From Beijerinckiaceae bacterium (GTDB lineage Bacteria > Pseudomonadota > Alphaproteobacteria > Rhizobiales > Beijerinckiaceae): 64,000 nt of DNA. The position numbers and the translations under genes were made by a program. The DNA is taken from positions 1-64,000 of the forward strand of contig JALJOM010000004.1 of assembly GCA_024304885.1 (NCBI GenBank). Reading direction: 5' to 3'. This document shows positions 34,952 through 47,520 of this stretch, one piece after another (the stretch's first letter is position 1; the number at the start of each line of letters is the position of its first letter). Under the pieces are notes generated by a model. That model was not told the origin of the DNA. It worked only from the letters and a program-made list of their open reading frames with translations, and did not search any database.

Positions 34952-34955
<4 letters not shown>
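31776..34955 (-). CDS. cusA: Cu(I)/Ag(I) efflux RND transporter, CusA type (HME4)
   Basis: 1059 residues from ATG 34955, which overlaps the cusB stop by ATGA. Full-length heavy-metal-efflux RND protein: first helix MIARLIAWSARNLVLVFVG, periplasmic opening LPLDAIPDLSDVQVIVTTDY, and the TM4 motif GAMIDAAIVMIENAHK that marks the monovalent-cation (HME4) subgroup, carrying the proton-relay Asp and Glu. The second half begins after MPNLDEGALMYMPTTLPG, the typical periplasmic entry. It exports Cu(I)/Ag(I) from the periplasm and cytoplasm by proton antiport, with CusB and an outer-membrane factor. No cusC gene is adjacent. Confidence 0.94.
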
Positions 34956-38884
<3,929 letters not shown>

Positions 38885-38888
<4 letters not shown>

Positions 38889-39169
38889 TGCCGGAGCCAG
38901 AAAACCACGAACGTCTCGACGAGGCTGTCAGGATACGGCGCGAACGGCGCGCGCGCTGGCAACGAGAGGGCGAGCGGTCGCTCGGCCAGAACCTCGCCAT
39001 GATCGGGGTGCTCGGCTGGACCATCGTGACGCCGACGCTCGCCGGGATATTCGCCGGGCGCTGGCTCGACCGGCAGTTCGGTTCCGGCGTCTTCTGGACG
39101 CTCGGCCTGCTCGTCCTCGGCCTGGCTCTCGGATGCTCGCTTGCTTGGAAGAGGATGTCTCACGAATGA
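38885..39169 (+). CDS. atpQ: N-ATPase accessory membrane protein AtpQ (AtpI-like)
   Basis: 94 residues, start codon overlapping the atpC stop. A charged N-terminal helix (RIRRERRARWQREGERSLG) is followed by two hydrophobic hairpin helices (MIGVLGWTIVTPTLAGIFAG and VFWTLGLLVLGLALGCSLAW), the AtpI/AtpQ layout. In N-ATPase operons this protein is thought to help c-ring assembly or ion handling; exact role is not settled. Confidence 0.85.
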
Positions 39170-39453
39170 TCCACGAAACATTCGGTTCGATTGCTTTACT
39201 CGCAATGCTGTTGGCACTTGTTGGGTTTGTCTTGGGACTCGCCTATTTCGCAGCATTGCACCGAACTGCGGTCCTCTTTGCAACTGGAGGCGGTTGGCTC
39301 GGTCTTTCGGCGCTCACGATAGGCCGTATCGCGGCGGCGACGATTCTGTTGACGCTCGCCGCGATGCTCGGCGCCGCGCCGCTGATCGCTACCTTCCTGG
39401 GTTTCCTCCTAGCGCGTGCCGTCGCGCTACGCAGAGTCGGGTGGGACGACTGA
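39166..39453 (+). CDS. atpR: N-ATPase accessory membrane protein AtpR
   Basis: 95 residues, ATGA overlap with atpQ, three hydrophobic helices (IALLAMLLALVGFVLGLAYF is the first). Its size, position after atpQ and composition fit AtpR, a protein specific to N-ATPase operons with a proposed role in c-ring assembly. Its stop shares one base with the next start (TGATG). Confidence 0.85.
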   Translation: MIHETFGSIALLAMLLALVGFVLGLAYFAALHRTAVLFATGGGWLGLSALTIGRIAAATILLTLAAMLGAAPLIATFLGFLLARAVALRRVGWDD

Positions 39454-41282
39454 TGCTTGGATGGCCGTCCACCAGAGCAGTTCCGTGGGTTCCGACCGTC
39501 GTGCCCTGCGGGACAACCGCGGTGCCCCTACGGCTAGTCGAGATCGTCTCCGAGCTCGTCGGAACCTTCTCGTTCTCGGCACGCATCTTCGGCCGGCGAT
39601 GCGTCATTGCTTTCACCAGAGCCCTCGCCGGCCTCCTTTGTATTTTACTCGCAGCACACGCCTTTGCCGCGGGCGACCGCACGACGGGGTGTCGAGGAGC
39701 CGATCCAGACGAGCGAATTGCCGCCTGCACGGAGATCATCACCACGGCGGGTAGGAAAGCGAAGCGGAACCGGATCACGGCCTACATCAATCGAGGTGCC
39801 GCCTATCGCATCAAGGGCGACCTCGATCGCGCGATCGCCGATCTCGACAAGGCGCTGCAACTCGATCCGAGGTCGGCCATCGGTCTCGCCGAGCGCGCGT
39901 CGATCTATCGTGCAAAGGGCGAGCTCGAACACGCCATTTCCGACTATGGCAGGGCCATCGAGGCTCAGCCGCAATCCGCTGCGGCTTTCTACGGCAGGGG
40001 CGAGGCGTATCGAGCAAACGACGATCTCGACCGCGCCATTGCAGATTACGACAAGGCTCTTCAGCTCGACGAGGGCCTGGCAGGCGCCTATGGCAGCCGG
40101 GCGCGCGCTTTTCTTGGCAAGGGAGAGCTCGACAAGGCGTTGGCCGACTTTACAGAGGCCCTGAAGCTCGATCCGAGATCGTATTCGCTGCACATCGATC
40201 GGGGCGACATTCACTCGAGCAAGGGCGATCTCGATCAGGCGATCGCCGACTACGACGAGGCAATCGAATACGATCCCGGGTCGGCCAGCGCCTACAACAA
40301 GCGCGGTCTCGCCTATTCCGCCAAGGGCGAGTTCGACAATGCCATTATCGATTTCAGCAAGGCCATCGAGCTCGATCCCACAATTGCGGAAGCGTTCCTC
40401 GACCGGGCCAATGCCTATCGCAGCAACGGGGACCCAGCGCAGGCTCGGCGCGACCTCGAAGCCGCGTTGAAACTCGACCCTGAGCTCGCCTCGGCCAAGG
40501 AAGCGCTCGACGAGGTGAACAAGCTCATCGCCAAGAGCGCCGCATCTCCGACGGCTGCGGCTCCGGTGGCCCCAGTCGCACCTCCAGCGCAAGCGCCCGC
40601 CCCTCGCTCGCCGCGGCCTTCGCCCCTCAAGAGCACTGTTCTGTTCCACTCGGGGCCGGTTCCGATCACCGAACCTGTCGCGATAACCTGGGCCATCATG
40701 CTCCTCGTGAGCGTCGCGTCCTTTCTCTTCACGCGCCGGCTCCAACTGGACCCGAACCGGCGCCAAGCCGTGCTCGAGCTCGTCGTGACCGGCATTCTCG
40801 AGCAGATCGAGGATGTCGTCCGCAGAGACGGGCGGCCCTTCCTTCCTCTGCTCGGGACGCTGTTCATTTTTCTCGTCGTGGCCAATCTCTCCGGCCTGCT
40901 GCCGGGTGGCGAGGCGCCGACGAGCAAGCTCGAGACGCCGGCAGCCTTGGCGCTCATCGTGTTTTTCTCGGTGCATTTTTTCGGCGTGCGGGCACGGGGC
41001 GTCGCTGGCTACCTCGCGAGCTTCGCCGAACCGAAGCTCATCATGCTGCCGCTCAATATCGTCTCCGAGGTGACGCGGACCTTCTCGCTCATGGTTCGCC
41101 TCTTCGGCAACGTCATGAGCGGAGAGTTCGTCATCGCTCTCGTGGTGGGACTAGCTGGGCTCTTCGTGCCGATCCCGCTCATGGCTCTCGAGGTCCTGGT
41201 CGGCATCGTCCAGGCCTATATCTTCACCGTGCTCGCAACCGTCTTCATCGGCGCCGCGATCGGCAGAGTCGAGAAGGGATAG
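39453..41282 (+). CDS. atpB: TPR-repeat protein fused to N-ATPase subunit a
   Basis: 609 residues with no stop or frameshift. Residues ~48-75 look like a signal peptide or helix ([20 protein letters not shown], then [12 protein letters not shown]). Residues ~80-365 hold about eight TPR units with consensus [18 protein letters not shown]. An Ala/Pro linker (~365-395) leads into the normal start of subunit a, [16 protein letters not shown], and five to six membrane helices with the essential Arg in SLMVRLFGN. No ATG or GTG lies between the TPR part and the first helix, so subunit a cannot start separately by a standard codon. Subunit a's N-terminus normally faces the periplasm, so a periplasmic TPR arm is topologically possible. 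The N-terminal ~45 residues also contain a segment resembling subunit a itself ([17 protein letters not shown]). Confidence 0.85.
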   Translation: MLGWPSTRAVPWVPTVVPCGTTAVPLRLVEIVSELVGTFSFSARIFGRRCVIAFTRALAGLLCILLAAHAFAAGDRTTGCRGADPDERIAACTEIITTAGRKAKRNRITAYINRGAAYRIKGDLDRAIADLDKALQLDPRSAIGLAERASIYRAKGELEHAISDYGRAIEAQPQSAAAFYGRGEAYRANDDLDRAIADYDKALQLDEGLAGAYGSRARAFLGKGELDKALADFTEALKLDPRSYSLHIDRGDIHSSKGDLDQAIADYDEAIEYDPGSASAYNKRGLAYSAKGEFDNAIIDFSKAIELDPTIAEAFLDRANAYRSNGDPAQARRDLEAALKLDPELASAKEALDEVNKLIAKSAASPTAAAPVAPVAPPAQAPAPRSPRPSPLKSTVLFHSGPVPITEPVAITWAIMLLVSVASFLFTRRLQLDPNRRQAVLELVVTGILEQIEDVVRRDGRPFLPLLGTLFIFLVVANLSGLLPGGEAPTSKLETPAALALIVFFSVHFFGVRARGVAGYLASFAEPKLIMLPLNIVSEVTRTFSLMVRLFGNVMSGEFVIALVVGLAGLFVPIPLMALEVLVGIVQAYIFTVLATVFIGAAIGRVEKG

Positions 41283-41292
41283 AGGAGGTTTC

Positions 41293-41535
41293 ATGGATCC
41301 GGAGCTCGTCAGCATCATCGGCGCAGTGGTCGCCGTCTCGATCGCCTCGATCGGTCCGGCACTGGCCGAGGGCCGCTCGGTCGCCGCCGCGATGGATGCG
41401 ATTGCCCGTCAGCCGGAGGCGGCCGGTCCGATCTCGCGCACGCTGTTCGTCGGCCTCGCGATGATCGAGACCATGGCGATCTACGGCCTCGTGGTGGCTC
41501 TCCTGCTGCTCTTCGCTAATCCCTACACGGGCTGA
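41293..41535 (+). CDS. atpE: N-type F-ATPase subunit c
   Basis: 80 residues, two membrane helices joined by the RQPEAA loop. Ion ligands fit a Na+ site: Glu26 in PALAEGR, and Glu59, Thr60 and Tyr64 in MIETMAIY, matching the double-Glu N-ATPase pattern (compare Ilyobacter Gln32, Glu65, Ser66, Tyr70). AGGAGG lies just upstream. The ring carries ions across the inner membrane. Confidence 0.95.
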   Translation: MDPELVSIIGAVVAVSIASIGPALAEGRSVAAAMDAIARQPEAAGPISRTLFVGLAMIETMAIYGLVVALLLLFANPYTG

Positions 41536-41537
41536 TC

Positions 41538-42278
41538 ATGCGCTTCGACTGGTGGACCTTGGCGCTGCAGACGATCAATTTCACGGTCCTCGTCTGGCTG
41601 CTGCACCGCTTTCTCTACAAGCCGGTGCTTCGCATGATCGACACGCGACGTGCCGAGATCGAAAAGCAATATGCCGATGCCCGCGCGGCGGAAGCCGCGG
41701 CGAGGGACCAGCTCGCGGCGATCGAGGCTCAGCGCGCCGGTATCGCCGCCGAGCACGAGGCCGCACTCGCGACCGCCATGGTCCACGCGGAAGAGGCGGC
41801 CAAGGCGCGGCGCGTTCAGGCGGAAAGCGAGGCTGCCGCACTCCTCGACGAGGCCCGCAAGACGCTTGCGGTCGAGCGCAGCCAGGCACTCACCACGGTA
41901 CGGAAATCGGCGCTCGACCTCGGAACCGAGGTCGCCCGCCGGTTGCTTGGCGAGGTGCCCATGAAGCTACGCGCGGAAGCTTGGCTCGAGCAGGTCGAAC
42001 ACCATCTCCAGTCCCTGCCGAAATCGGAGCTCGATGCACTCGGCCGGCAGATCCAGAACGGCGCTGTCGTTACCGTCGTAACGGCCGCATCACTCAAACC
42101 GGAAGCAGCCGACATCTGGCGTGCCAGTCTGCGCCAATCGCTCAGTCAGGGGGTCGACATTGCTTTCGACGTGGATCCAGCCCTCATCGCGGGCGTGGAG
42201 CTCCATCTCCCGAGCGCCGTCTTGCGGTTTTCCTGGCAGAGCGCGCTTGCCGAGGTGCGTTCGGAGATCGAGGCCTGA
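41538..42278 (+). CDS. atpF: N-type F-ATPase subunit b with delta-like C-terminal part
   Basis: 246 residues. One N-terminal membrane helix (LQTINFTVLVWLLHRFLY), a long charged coiled coil to about residue 140, then ~100 residues that take the place of subunit delta, for which no separate gene exists in this operon. This long form is standard for N-ATPases. It is the peripheral stalk linking subunit a to F1. The stop overlaps atpA by one base. Confidence 0.92.
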   Translation: MRFDWWTLALQTINFTVLVWLLHRFLYKPVLRMIDTRRAEIEKQYADARAAEAAARDQLAAIEAQRAGIAAEHEAALATAMVHAEEAAKARRVQAESEAAALLDEARKTLAVERSQALTTVRKSALDLGTEVARRLLGEVPMKLRAEAWLEQVEHHLQSLPKSELDALGRQIQNGAVVTVVTAASLKPEAADIWRASLRQSLSQGVDIAFDVDPALIAGVELHLPSAVLRFSWQSALAEVRSEIEA

Positions 42279-43822
42279 TGGCGACGCTCAGCGAGGATCT
42301 GCAAGAGTGGGTTGACCGAAGCCGCGGCCGCATCGGCACGCTGGCACTCGAGCCTCGCCTCGAGCAGATCGGGAAGGTCATCCAGGTCGGGGACGGGGTG
42401 GCAGCTGTCGCGGGCCTCCCGGAGACGCGGCTCGACGAGCTGCTCGTGTTCGAAGGCGGCCTGCGCGGCCTCGCGGTCGATCTCGGCGAGGAAACGATCG
42501 GATGCGTGCTGCTCGGCGACACGAGCGCGATCCTGGCCGGAAGCACGGTACGCGGCACGGGCGAGGTCGCGCGCGTTCCGGTCGGCGATGCCCTGCTCGG
42601 CCGTGTCGTCGACGCGCTCGGAGTTCCCCTCGATGGCGGAGACCCGATCACGTCCGAGACGCTCTTACCGGCAGAGCAGCCCGCGCCCGCCATTGTCGAT
42701 CGTGCTCTGGTGAAGCAGCCTCTGTCTACCGGGCTCCTGGCGGTAGATGCGATGATTCCCCTTGGCCGCGGACAGCGCGAGCTGATTATCGGTGATCGTG
42801 GGACGGGAAAAACCGCAATCGCGGTAGATACCATCATCAACCAGCGTGCGAGCGACGTTGTGTGCGTCTACGCGGCAATCGGCCAAAAGGCGTCGTCGAT
42901 CGCGCAGGTCATCGAAGCTATACGCCGCTATGGTGCGCCGGAACGCTGCCTGTTCGTGATCGGGGAAGCCGATGCCGCGCCGGGCCTTCAGTGGCTGACG
43001 CCCTATGCCGCCTGTACCATGGGCGAATATTTCATGTCGCGCGGACGTGATGTCCTGCTCGTCATCGACGATCTCACCAAGCACGCCGCCGTGTATCGCC
43101 AAATGTCGCTGCTGCTGCGCCGGCCGCCGGGCCGAGAGGCCTATCCGGGTGACATTTTCTATATCCATTCGCGCTTGCTCGAACGGGCGGCGAAGCTTGC
43201 GCCCGAGCGCGGCGGCGGCTCGCTCACGGCACTCCCGATCGCCGAGACCCAGGCCGGCAATATCAGCGCCTATATTCCGACCAACCTCATCTCGATCACC
43301 GACGGCCAAATTTATCTCGATCCGCGCCTCTTCTATGAAGATCAGAAACCCGCGGTCGATGTGGGAAAGAGCGTGTCGCGCGTCGGGGGGAAGACCCAGG
43401 CTCCAGTTCTCAAAGCTCTCTCCGAGAGCCTGCGGCTCGATTATGCCCAGTTTCTCGAGCTCGAGGTCTTCACCCGCTTCGGCACAATGGTGGACGAGCG
43501 CACGCGCAAGGTGATCGAGCACGGAAGGCGCATTCGCGCGGTGCTCGCACAAAAGCAGTTCGCACCGCTGTCGCTCGGCGAAGAGGTGGCGCTCCTGCTG
43601 GCGCTGAGCGAAGGCATCCTAGACGATTTGCCGATTGATCGAGTTGGCGCATTTCGGGAGCGACTCGGGCCGTGGCTGATCGAGCATTGCCCGGAGGCAG
43701 CGGCGCTCGGCGACCAGGCAGAGCAGCTGTCGGATGATTTGCGTGCGCGCCTCGGGACATCGCTCGACGCCCTCGCCCGCACGCTCGATTCGAGCGGCGG
43801 ATCGAAGGGCACTCCGCCATGA
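42278..43822 (+). CDS. atpA: N-type F-ATPase subunit alpha
   Basis: 514 residues from ATG 42278 (MATLSEDLQEWVDRSRG), at a TGATG junction with atpF. P-loop GDRGTGKTAIAVDTI, the arginine finger in VSRVGGKTQ and the VIQVGDGVAAVAGL beta-barrel opening are intact. It alternates with beta in the F1 head and holds the non-catalytic nucleotide sites. Confidence 0.95.
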   Translation: MATLSEDLQEWVDRSRGRIGTLALEPRLEQIGKVIQVGDGVAAVAGLPETRLDELLVFEGGLRGLAVDLGEETIGCVLLGDTSAILAGSTVRGTGEVARVPVGDALLGRVVDALGVPLDGGDPITSETLLPAEQPAPAIVDRALVKQPLSTGLLAVDAMIPLGRGQRELIIGDRGTGKTAIAVDTIINQRASDVVCVYAAIGQKASSIAQVIEAIRRYGAPERCLFVIGEADAAPGLQWLTPYAACTMGEYFMSRGRDVLLVIDDLTKHAAVYRQMSLLLRRPPGREAYPGDIFYIHSRLLERAAKLAPERGGGSLTALPIAETQAGNISAYIPTNLISITDGQIYLDPRLFYEDQKPAVDVGKSVSRVGGKTQAPVLKALSESLRLDYAQFLELEVFTRFGTMVDERTRKVIEHGRRIRAVLAQKQFAPLSLGEEVALLLALSEGILDDLPIDRVGAFRERLGPWLIEHCPEAAALGDQAEQLSDDLRARLGTSLDALARTLDSSGGSKGTPP

Positions 43823-44667
43823 CGCGTCTCGCCGAGATCCAGGCCCGTATCGGCAGCATGGGCGAGCTGCGTGATATCGTCGGGGCAATGCGCTCGCTCG
43901 CTGGTATGCGCGTGCAGGAGACGCAGCAGGCGCTCCCCAGCATTCGCCGCTATGCCGAGGCCGTGGCGACCGCGCTCGCCAGCACTTTCGCCCTCATGCC
44001 GGAACCGGCGCCCGAGAGGCACGCCGATCAGGAACGCCGAGCCTTCATCTTATGTGCCGCAGAGCACGGCTTCGTCGGTGGTTTCAACGAGCGCCTCGTC
44101 GATGCCGCGGAAGCCGCGCTCGAGCCAGACGATTCGCTCTTCGTGCTGGGAAGCCGGGGCGCGGCTCTCGCTCTCGAGCGGAGGCGGCGGATCATCTGGT
44201 CGAGACCGATGGCGACTCGCTTGGGGGGTGTCCCCGAGACCATCCGTCAACTTTCTGCTGCGCTCTACGCTCGCATCGCGAGCGGCGAGATCGGCCGCGT
44301 CGAGGTCATATTTGCTCGGTACCGTCAGGGCAGCACGCCCGCGACCGAGCGGCACCTGCTCCTGCCGCTCGATCTCACGTCGCTCGCGGCCAAGCGGCCC
44401 CGGCAGCCGCCGCTTCACAATTTGAAGCCTATCGTCCTCCACGAGAAGCTCATGGTGGAATATGTCTTCGCGCTTTTGACGGAGGCTGCCGTCGAGTCGA
44501 TCGCCAGCGAGAATGCGGCACGCTTCGCTGCGATGGAAGCGGCGCACGATAACGTCTCGAAAAAGCTCGAGGAGCTGCGCCAGGCGGAGCGCGAGGCCCG
44601 GCAATCCGAGATCACGACGGAACTGCTCGATCTCATAATAGGCGCCGAGGCGCTCAACTGCCGATGA
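43819..44667 (+). CDS. atpG: N-type F-ATPase subunit gamma
   Basis: 282 residues, ATGA overlap with atpA. Helical start MTRLAEIQARIGSMGELRDI, central Rossmann-like part (AFILCAAEHGFVGGFNERLV), and the closing helix with NVSKKLEELRQAEREARQSE that forms the rotor coiled coil. Last gene of the operon. Its shorter, diverged form is usual for N-ATPases. Confidence 0.92.
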   Translation: MTRLAEIQARIGSMGELRDIVGAMRSLAGMRVQETQQALPSIRRYAEAVATALASTFALMPEPAPERHADQERRAFILCAAEHGFVGGFNERLVDAAEAALEPDDSLFVLGSRGAALALERRRRIIWSRPMATRLGGVPETIRQLSAALYARIASGEIGRVEVIFARYRQGSTPATERHLLLPLDLTSLAAKRPRQPPLHNLKPIVLHEKLMVEYVFALLTEAAVESIASENAARFAAMEAAHDNVSKKLEELRQAEREARQSEITTELLDLIIGAEALNCR

Positions 44668-44960
44668 TGTTTTCCGACCAAGGCTCGGGCGCGACAAGCT
44701 ACGGTCCCTCGACTATGGACACATCGGCCTGCGCTGATTGCGCCTCCGGTACCGCGTCTTGGATGAGCTGGCACGTCGGGCATCCGCTCGTTCAGCTCAA
44801 CGCCGAGCGCTATGCGCGCGAAGCCGACCTGCGGTTCGCGCTCGTTCGGGTGAATGAACACGCCGACGCTATTGCTGTGTATGGCGGAGAGAACGACGAA
44901 AACATCCGTCTCCACCATGTGCTCGATCGGGTTCTCGCGATCATACGTCGGCTCGTTGTC
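44664..44960 (+). pseudogene. SbmA/YddA-type ABC transporter scrap
   Basis: An ATG overlaps the atpG stop, but homology covers only ~44766-44960: GHPLVQLNAERYAREADLRF, ALVRVNEHADAIAVYGGEND and DRVLAIIRRLV, the cytoplasmic-loop region of the COG4178 transporter family. About 60 of ~600 residues remain. Between here and the transposase scrap at 45019 nothing else is recognised. Confidence 0.65.
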
Positions 44961-45018
44961 GGCGATGTGGTGATTCGGATCGGGCCTGCCGTGACCATCG
45001 GTCGGCTGCAGGCGATCC

Positions 45019-45381
45019 TGCGAGCGGTCCGAGCGCTCGTTCGGGACCTTGCAGGACCGCTTGGTGAAGGAGCTGCGGCTCGCAGGCATTGCCACGCTCG
45101 ACGCGGCGAATGCGTTCTTGCCGGGCTTTCTCGAGGCGCACAACGCGCGGTTCGGCGAGCCGCCTTTCGATGCCACCGATGCCCACCGTCCGATGCACGA
45201 AAAAGTGGAGCTCGAAGACGTTTTCGCCTGGAAGGAGGAGCGCACGGTCTCGAACAACCCGACGCTACAATACGACAAAAACCTCTTCATCCTGGAGCCG
45301 AACGAGGTAACGCGATCGCTCGCCCGCAAGCGCGTGACCGTCCTCGATTATCCCGACGGTCGCTTGGCGATTCGTATGTAG
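45019..45381 (+). pseudogene. Transposase C-terminal scrap (ISNCY-like family)
   Basis: In one frame from 45019: SERSFGTLQDRLVKELRLAG, EAHNARFGEPPFDATDAHRP, FAWKEERTVSNNPTLQYDKN, and RKRVTVLDYPDGRLAI before the stop. This reads as the end of an ISNCY/IS1202-type DDE transposase, recalled from similar proteins. The catalytic N-terminal part and the ends of the element are absent. Confidence 0.7.
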
Positions 45382-45593
45382 CTAGTGTTCCCGCGGCAAG
45401 GCACGAACTTTCATAGCCGCGACAGGCGGGCTCCGTCGCGGCTTTCAACGCACGAGGTCGCACAGAACTCCGCGAACGGCAAGCAATCGCTCTCCGGCGT
45501 CGCGGGCTGGCGAATCTCGCCTTTTTCGGATGACGCCAGCTCTTCGTCGCTCTATGATATTACCAGTGTTCCAAGCCGCATTACAGGACCGAG

Positions 45594-45827
45594 ATGGCAG
45601 CGACCGTCACGAGCAAGGGCCAGGTCACGATTCCAAAACCCGTCCGGGATCTTCTCGGCATCGAACCGGGAAGCAAGGTCGAATTCGAGCGGGCGCCGGA
45701 TGGGCGAATCGTCCTCGTCAAGGTCGATGGGGATCGGCGACCCAGTCGTTTCGCGCGTCTGCGCGGCCACGCCGGCAAGGGCCTTTCGACCGACGCTATC
45801 ATGGCCTTGACGCGCGGCGATTCCTGA
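45594..45827 (+). CDS. AbrB/MazE-family antitoxin (VapB-like)
   Basis: 77 residues: swapped-hairpin AbrB DNA-binding fold (TVTSKGQVTIPKPVRDLLGI, EPGSKVEFERAPDGRIVL) and a C-terminal toxin-binding tail. AGGACC lies upstream. The stop and the next start overlap (TGATG), the usual antitoxin-first layout. It should neutralise the PIN toxin and autorepress the pair through a site in the 210 bp upstream. Confidence 0.9.
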   Translation: MAATVTSKGQVTIPKPVRDLLGIEPGSKVEFERAPDGRIVLVKVDGDRRPSRFARLRGHAGKGLSTDAIMALTRGDS

Positions 45828-46231
45828 TGACGCTCGTCGACACGAACGTTCTCCTCGACCTCGTGACCGACGACCCAGATTGGGCGGAATGGTCGCTCGC
45901 GACAATGGAAGTCGCGGCGCTCGACGGTCCGCTCTGCATCAACGATATCGTTTACGCCGAGTTGTCGGTCCGCTACGAGCGGATCGAGGATCTTGAGACA
46001 CTGCTGGAAGATTCGGCGATCGAGATCGAGCCGCCGCCGCGCGCGGCGCTCTTCCTCGCCGGCAAGGTCTTCGCCCAATATCGTAGGTCCGGCGGAACCC
46101 GTACGGGCGTGCTCCCCGACTTTTTTATTGGAGCCCACGCGGCCGTCAGTGGCATTCCGTTGCTGACACGTGACGCCCGAAGATATCGGAATTATTTTCC
46201 GACCTTGCATCTCATCGCGCCGAAGAAATGA
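45827..46231 (+). CDS. PIN-domain toxin (VapC-like)
   Basis: 134 residues. Acidic site: Asp in LVDTNVLLDL near the N-terminus, Glu in NDIVYAELSVRY, Asp in GVLPDFFIGAHA and the closing LLTRDARRYRNYFP. PIN toxins are Mg-dependent RNases that cut tRNA or rRNA. Intact and coupled to its antitoxin, in a region otherwise full of gene fragments. Confidence 0.9.
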   Translation: MTLVDTNVLLDLVTDDPDWAEWSLATMEVAALDGPLCINDIVYAELSVRYERIEDLETLLEDSAIEIEPPPRAALFLAGKVFAQYRRSGGTRTGVLPDFFIGAHAAVSGIPLLTRDARRYRNYFPTLHLIAPKK

Positions 46232-46313
46232 CACTCCGTTCGATGCGATCGAAGTGGCAGTCATCCGGGACTCGCGCATTAGCCGAGGTCGGCGCAGGTC
46301 TGCCTGGTGCTGG

Positions 46314-46778
46314 TCAGAGCCCGAGTTCGGTCAATCCCGGATGGTCCGCTGGTCGCGGTCCCGAGGCCCACAGGAACCTCCGTTCATCGACCTGTATGGC
46401 GACATCGTTGATGGAAGCGTCGCGCCTTCGCATCAGGCCGTCGGCGCCGAACTCCCAATGCTCGTTGCCATGGCTGCGCCACCATCGGCCGTCGACGCTC
46501 CGCGACTCGTAAGCGAATCGCACCGAGATCCGGTCGCGAGCGAAGGCCCATAGCTCCTTTATCAGCCGGTAGTCGAGCTCGCGCGCCCATTTGCGCTCGA
46601 GGAACGCGATGATCGCCTCTCGCCCGGTGAAGCACTCCTCGCGGTTCCGCCACCGGCAGTCGAGGGTGTAAGCGAGCGCCACCCGCTCGGGATCGCCGCT
46701 GTTCCACGCGTCCTCGGCGGCTCTGACCTTCAGCAAAGCGGACTCGCGCGTGAACGGAGGCAATGGAGGCCGGATCAT
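46314..46778 (-). CDS. DUF1348 (NTF2-like/SnoaL fold) protein
   Basis: 154 residues from ATG 46778 with GAGAGGGG 5-6 nt upstream. The sequence follows the DUF1348 family closely: [60 protein letters not shown] and the end [10 protein letters not shown]. It is a cone-shaped NTF2 fold, often binding a small molecule; function unknown. The truncated SDR gene lies 18 bp upstream on the same strand. Confidence 0.9.
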   Translation of the reverse strand: MIRPPLPPFTRESALLKVRAAEDAWNSGDPERVALAYTLDCRWRNREECFTGREAIIAFLERKWARELDYRLIKELWAFARDRISVRFAYESRSVDGRWWRSHGNEHWEFGADGLMRRRDASINDVAIQVDERRFLWASGPRPADHPGLTELGL

Positions 46779-46795
46779 AATGCCCCTCTCGGTGT

Positions 46796-47398
46796 TCAGA
46801 CAGCTTTGATCTCGCCGCCATCCGTGTGTAGCGTCGTTCCGGTCATCCAGCGGGCCGCGGGCGAAACGAGGAAGGCGATCAGCGCGGCGATGTCGTCCGG
46901 CTCGCCGCAGGGGCTGATGCCGGTTTCGCGCACGTAACGTTCGACGCCGACGTCGAAAGACAATCCGTTGCTCGCCGCGTAGCGCTCTAGCAACAGGCGC
47001 CGACGGTCGGTCAACACGGGGCCAGGCAAGACTGCATTCACTTGCACGCCATCGGCGACGCCGCGTTCGGAAAAGGCCTTGGCCAGGGCCGAGATCCCGG
47101 CGTTGATCGCGCCGACTGCAGCGAGACCCGGCTTGGGTGAAATCGCCGAGCTTCCCGACATGCACACCACCGAGCCACGCGACTCCTTCAGTGAATCCCA
47201 AGCACGGATGGCGAGCTGCCTCGCGCCGTGGAACTCGAGCGCCAAGCCATCGGTCCATTCATCGTCGCTCATCGCGAACAAATCGATTTGCGGAACCGCG
47301 CCCGCGACATTGACCAATGCATCGATCCGCCCAAACCGATCCATCGCCGCGGCGACGACTACCTCTGCAGCCGCCGGTGTGGATCGTACTTTGATCAC
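46796..47398 (-). pseudogene. Short-chain dehydrogenase missing its N-terminus
   Basis: 200 residues of an [43 protein letters not shown] and the C-terminal [13 protein letters not shown]. The nucleotide-binding GxxxGxG start (about 50 residues) is missing, and the YxxxK site reads VGAIN, so catalysis was probably lost or never of the classical type. Directly fused at its 5' side to a GlcG fragment. Confidence 0.7.
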
Positions 47399-47520
47399 TC
47401 TTGGCTTTTAGCTTGACGTTGCCGGCAGCGTCGACGATAGAGACACTGACCGGCCACCCTTTCTCTGCGCAGGCACGCACGGCCTCCGCGGCGGCTTCCA
47501 TTGCGAGATCGAGGCTGGGT
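47399..47520 (-). pseudogene. GlcG/HbpS-like (DUF336) N-terminal scrap
   Basis: About 40 residues: PSLDLAMEAAAEAVRACAEK, GWPVSVSIVDAAGNVKLKAK, the opening of the GlcG/heme-binding family. It is sandwiched between the hydrolase and SDR fragments, all on the minus strand, and joined out of frame on its upstream side. Confidence 0.6.
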
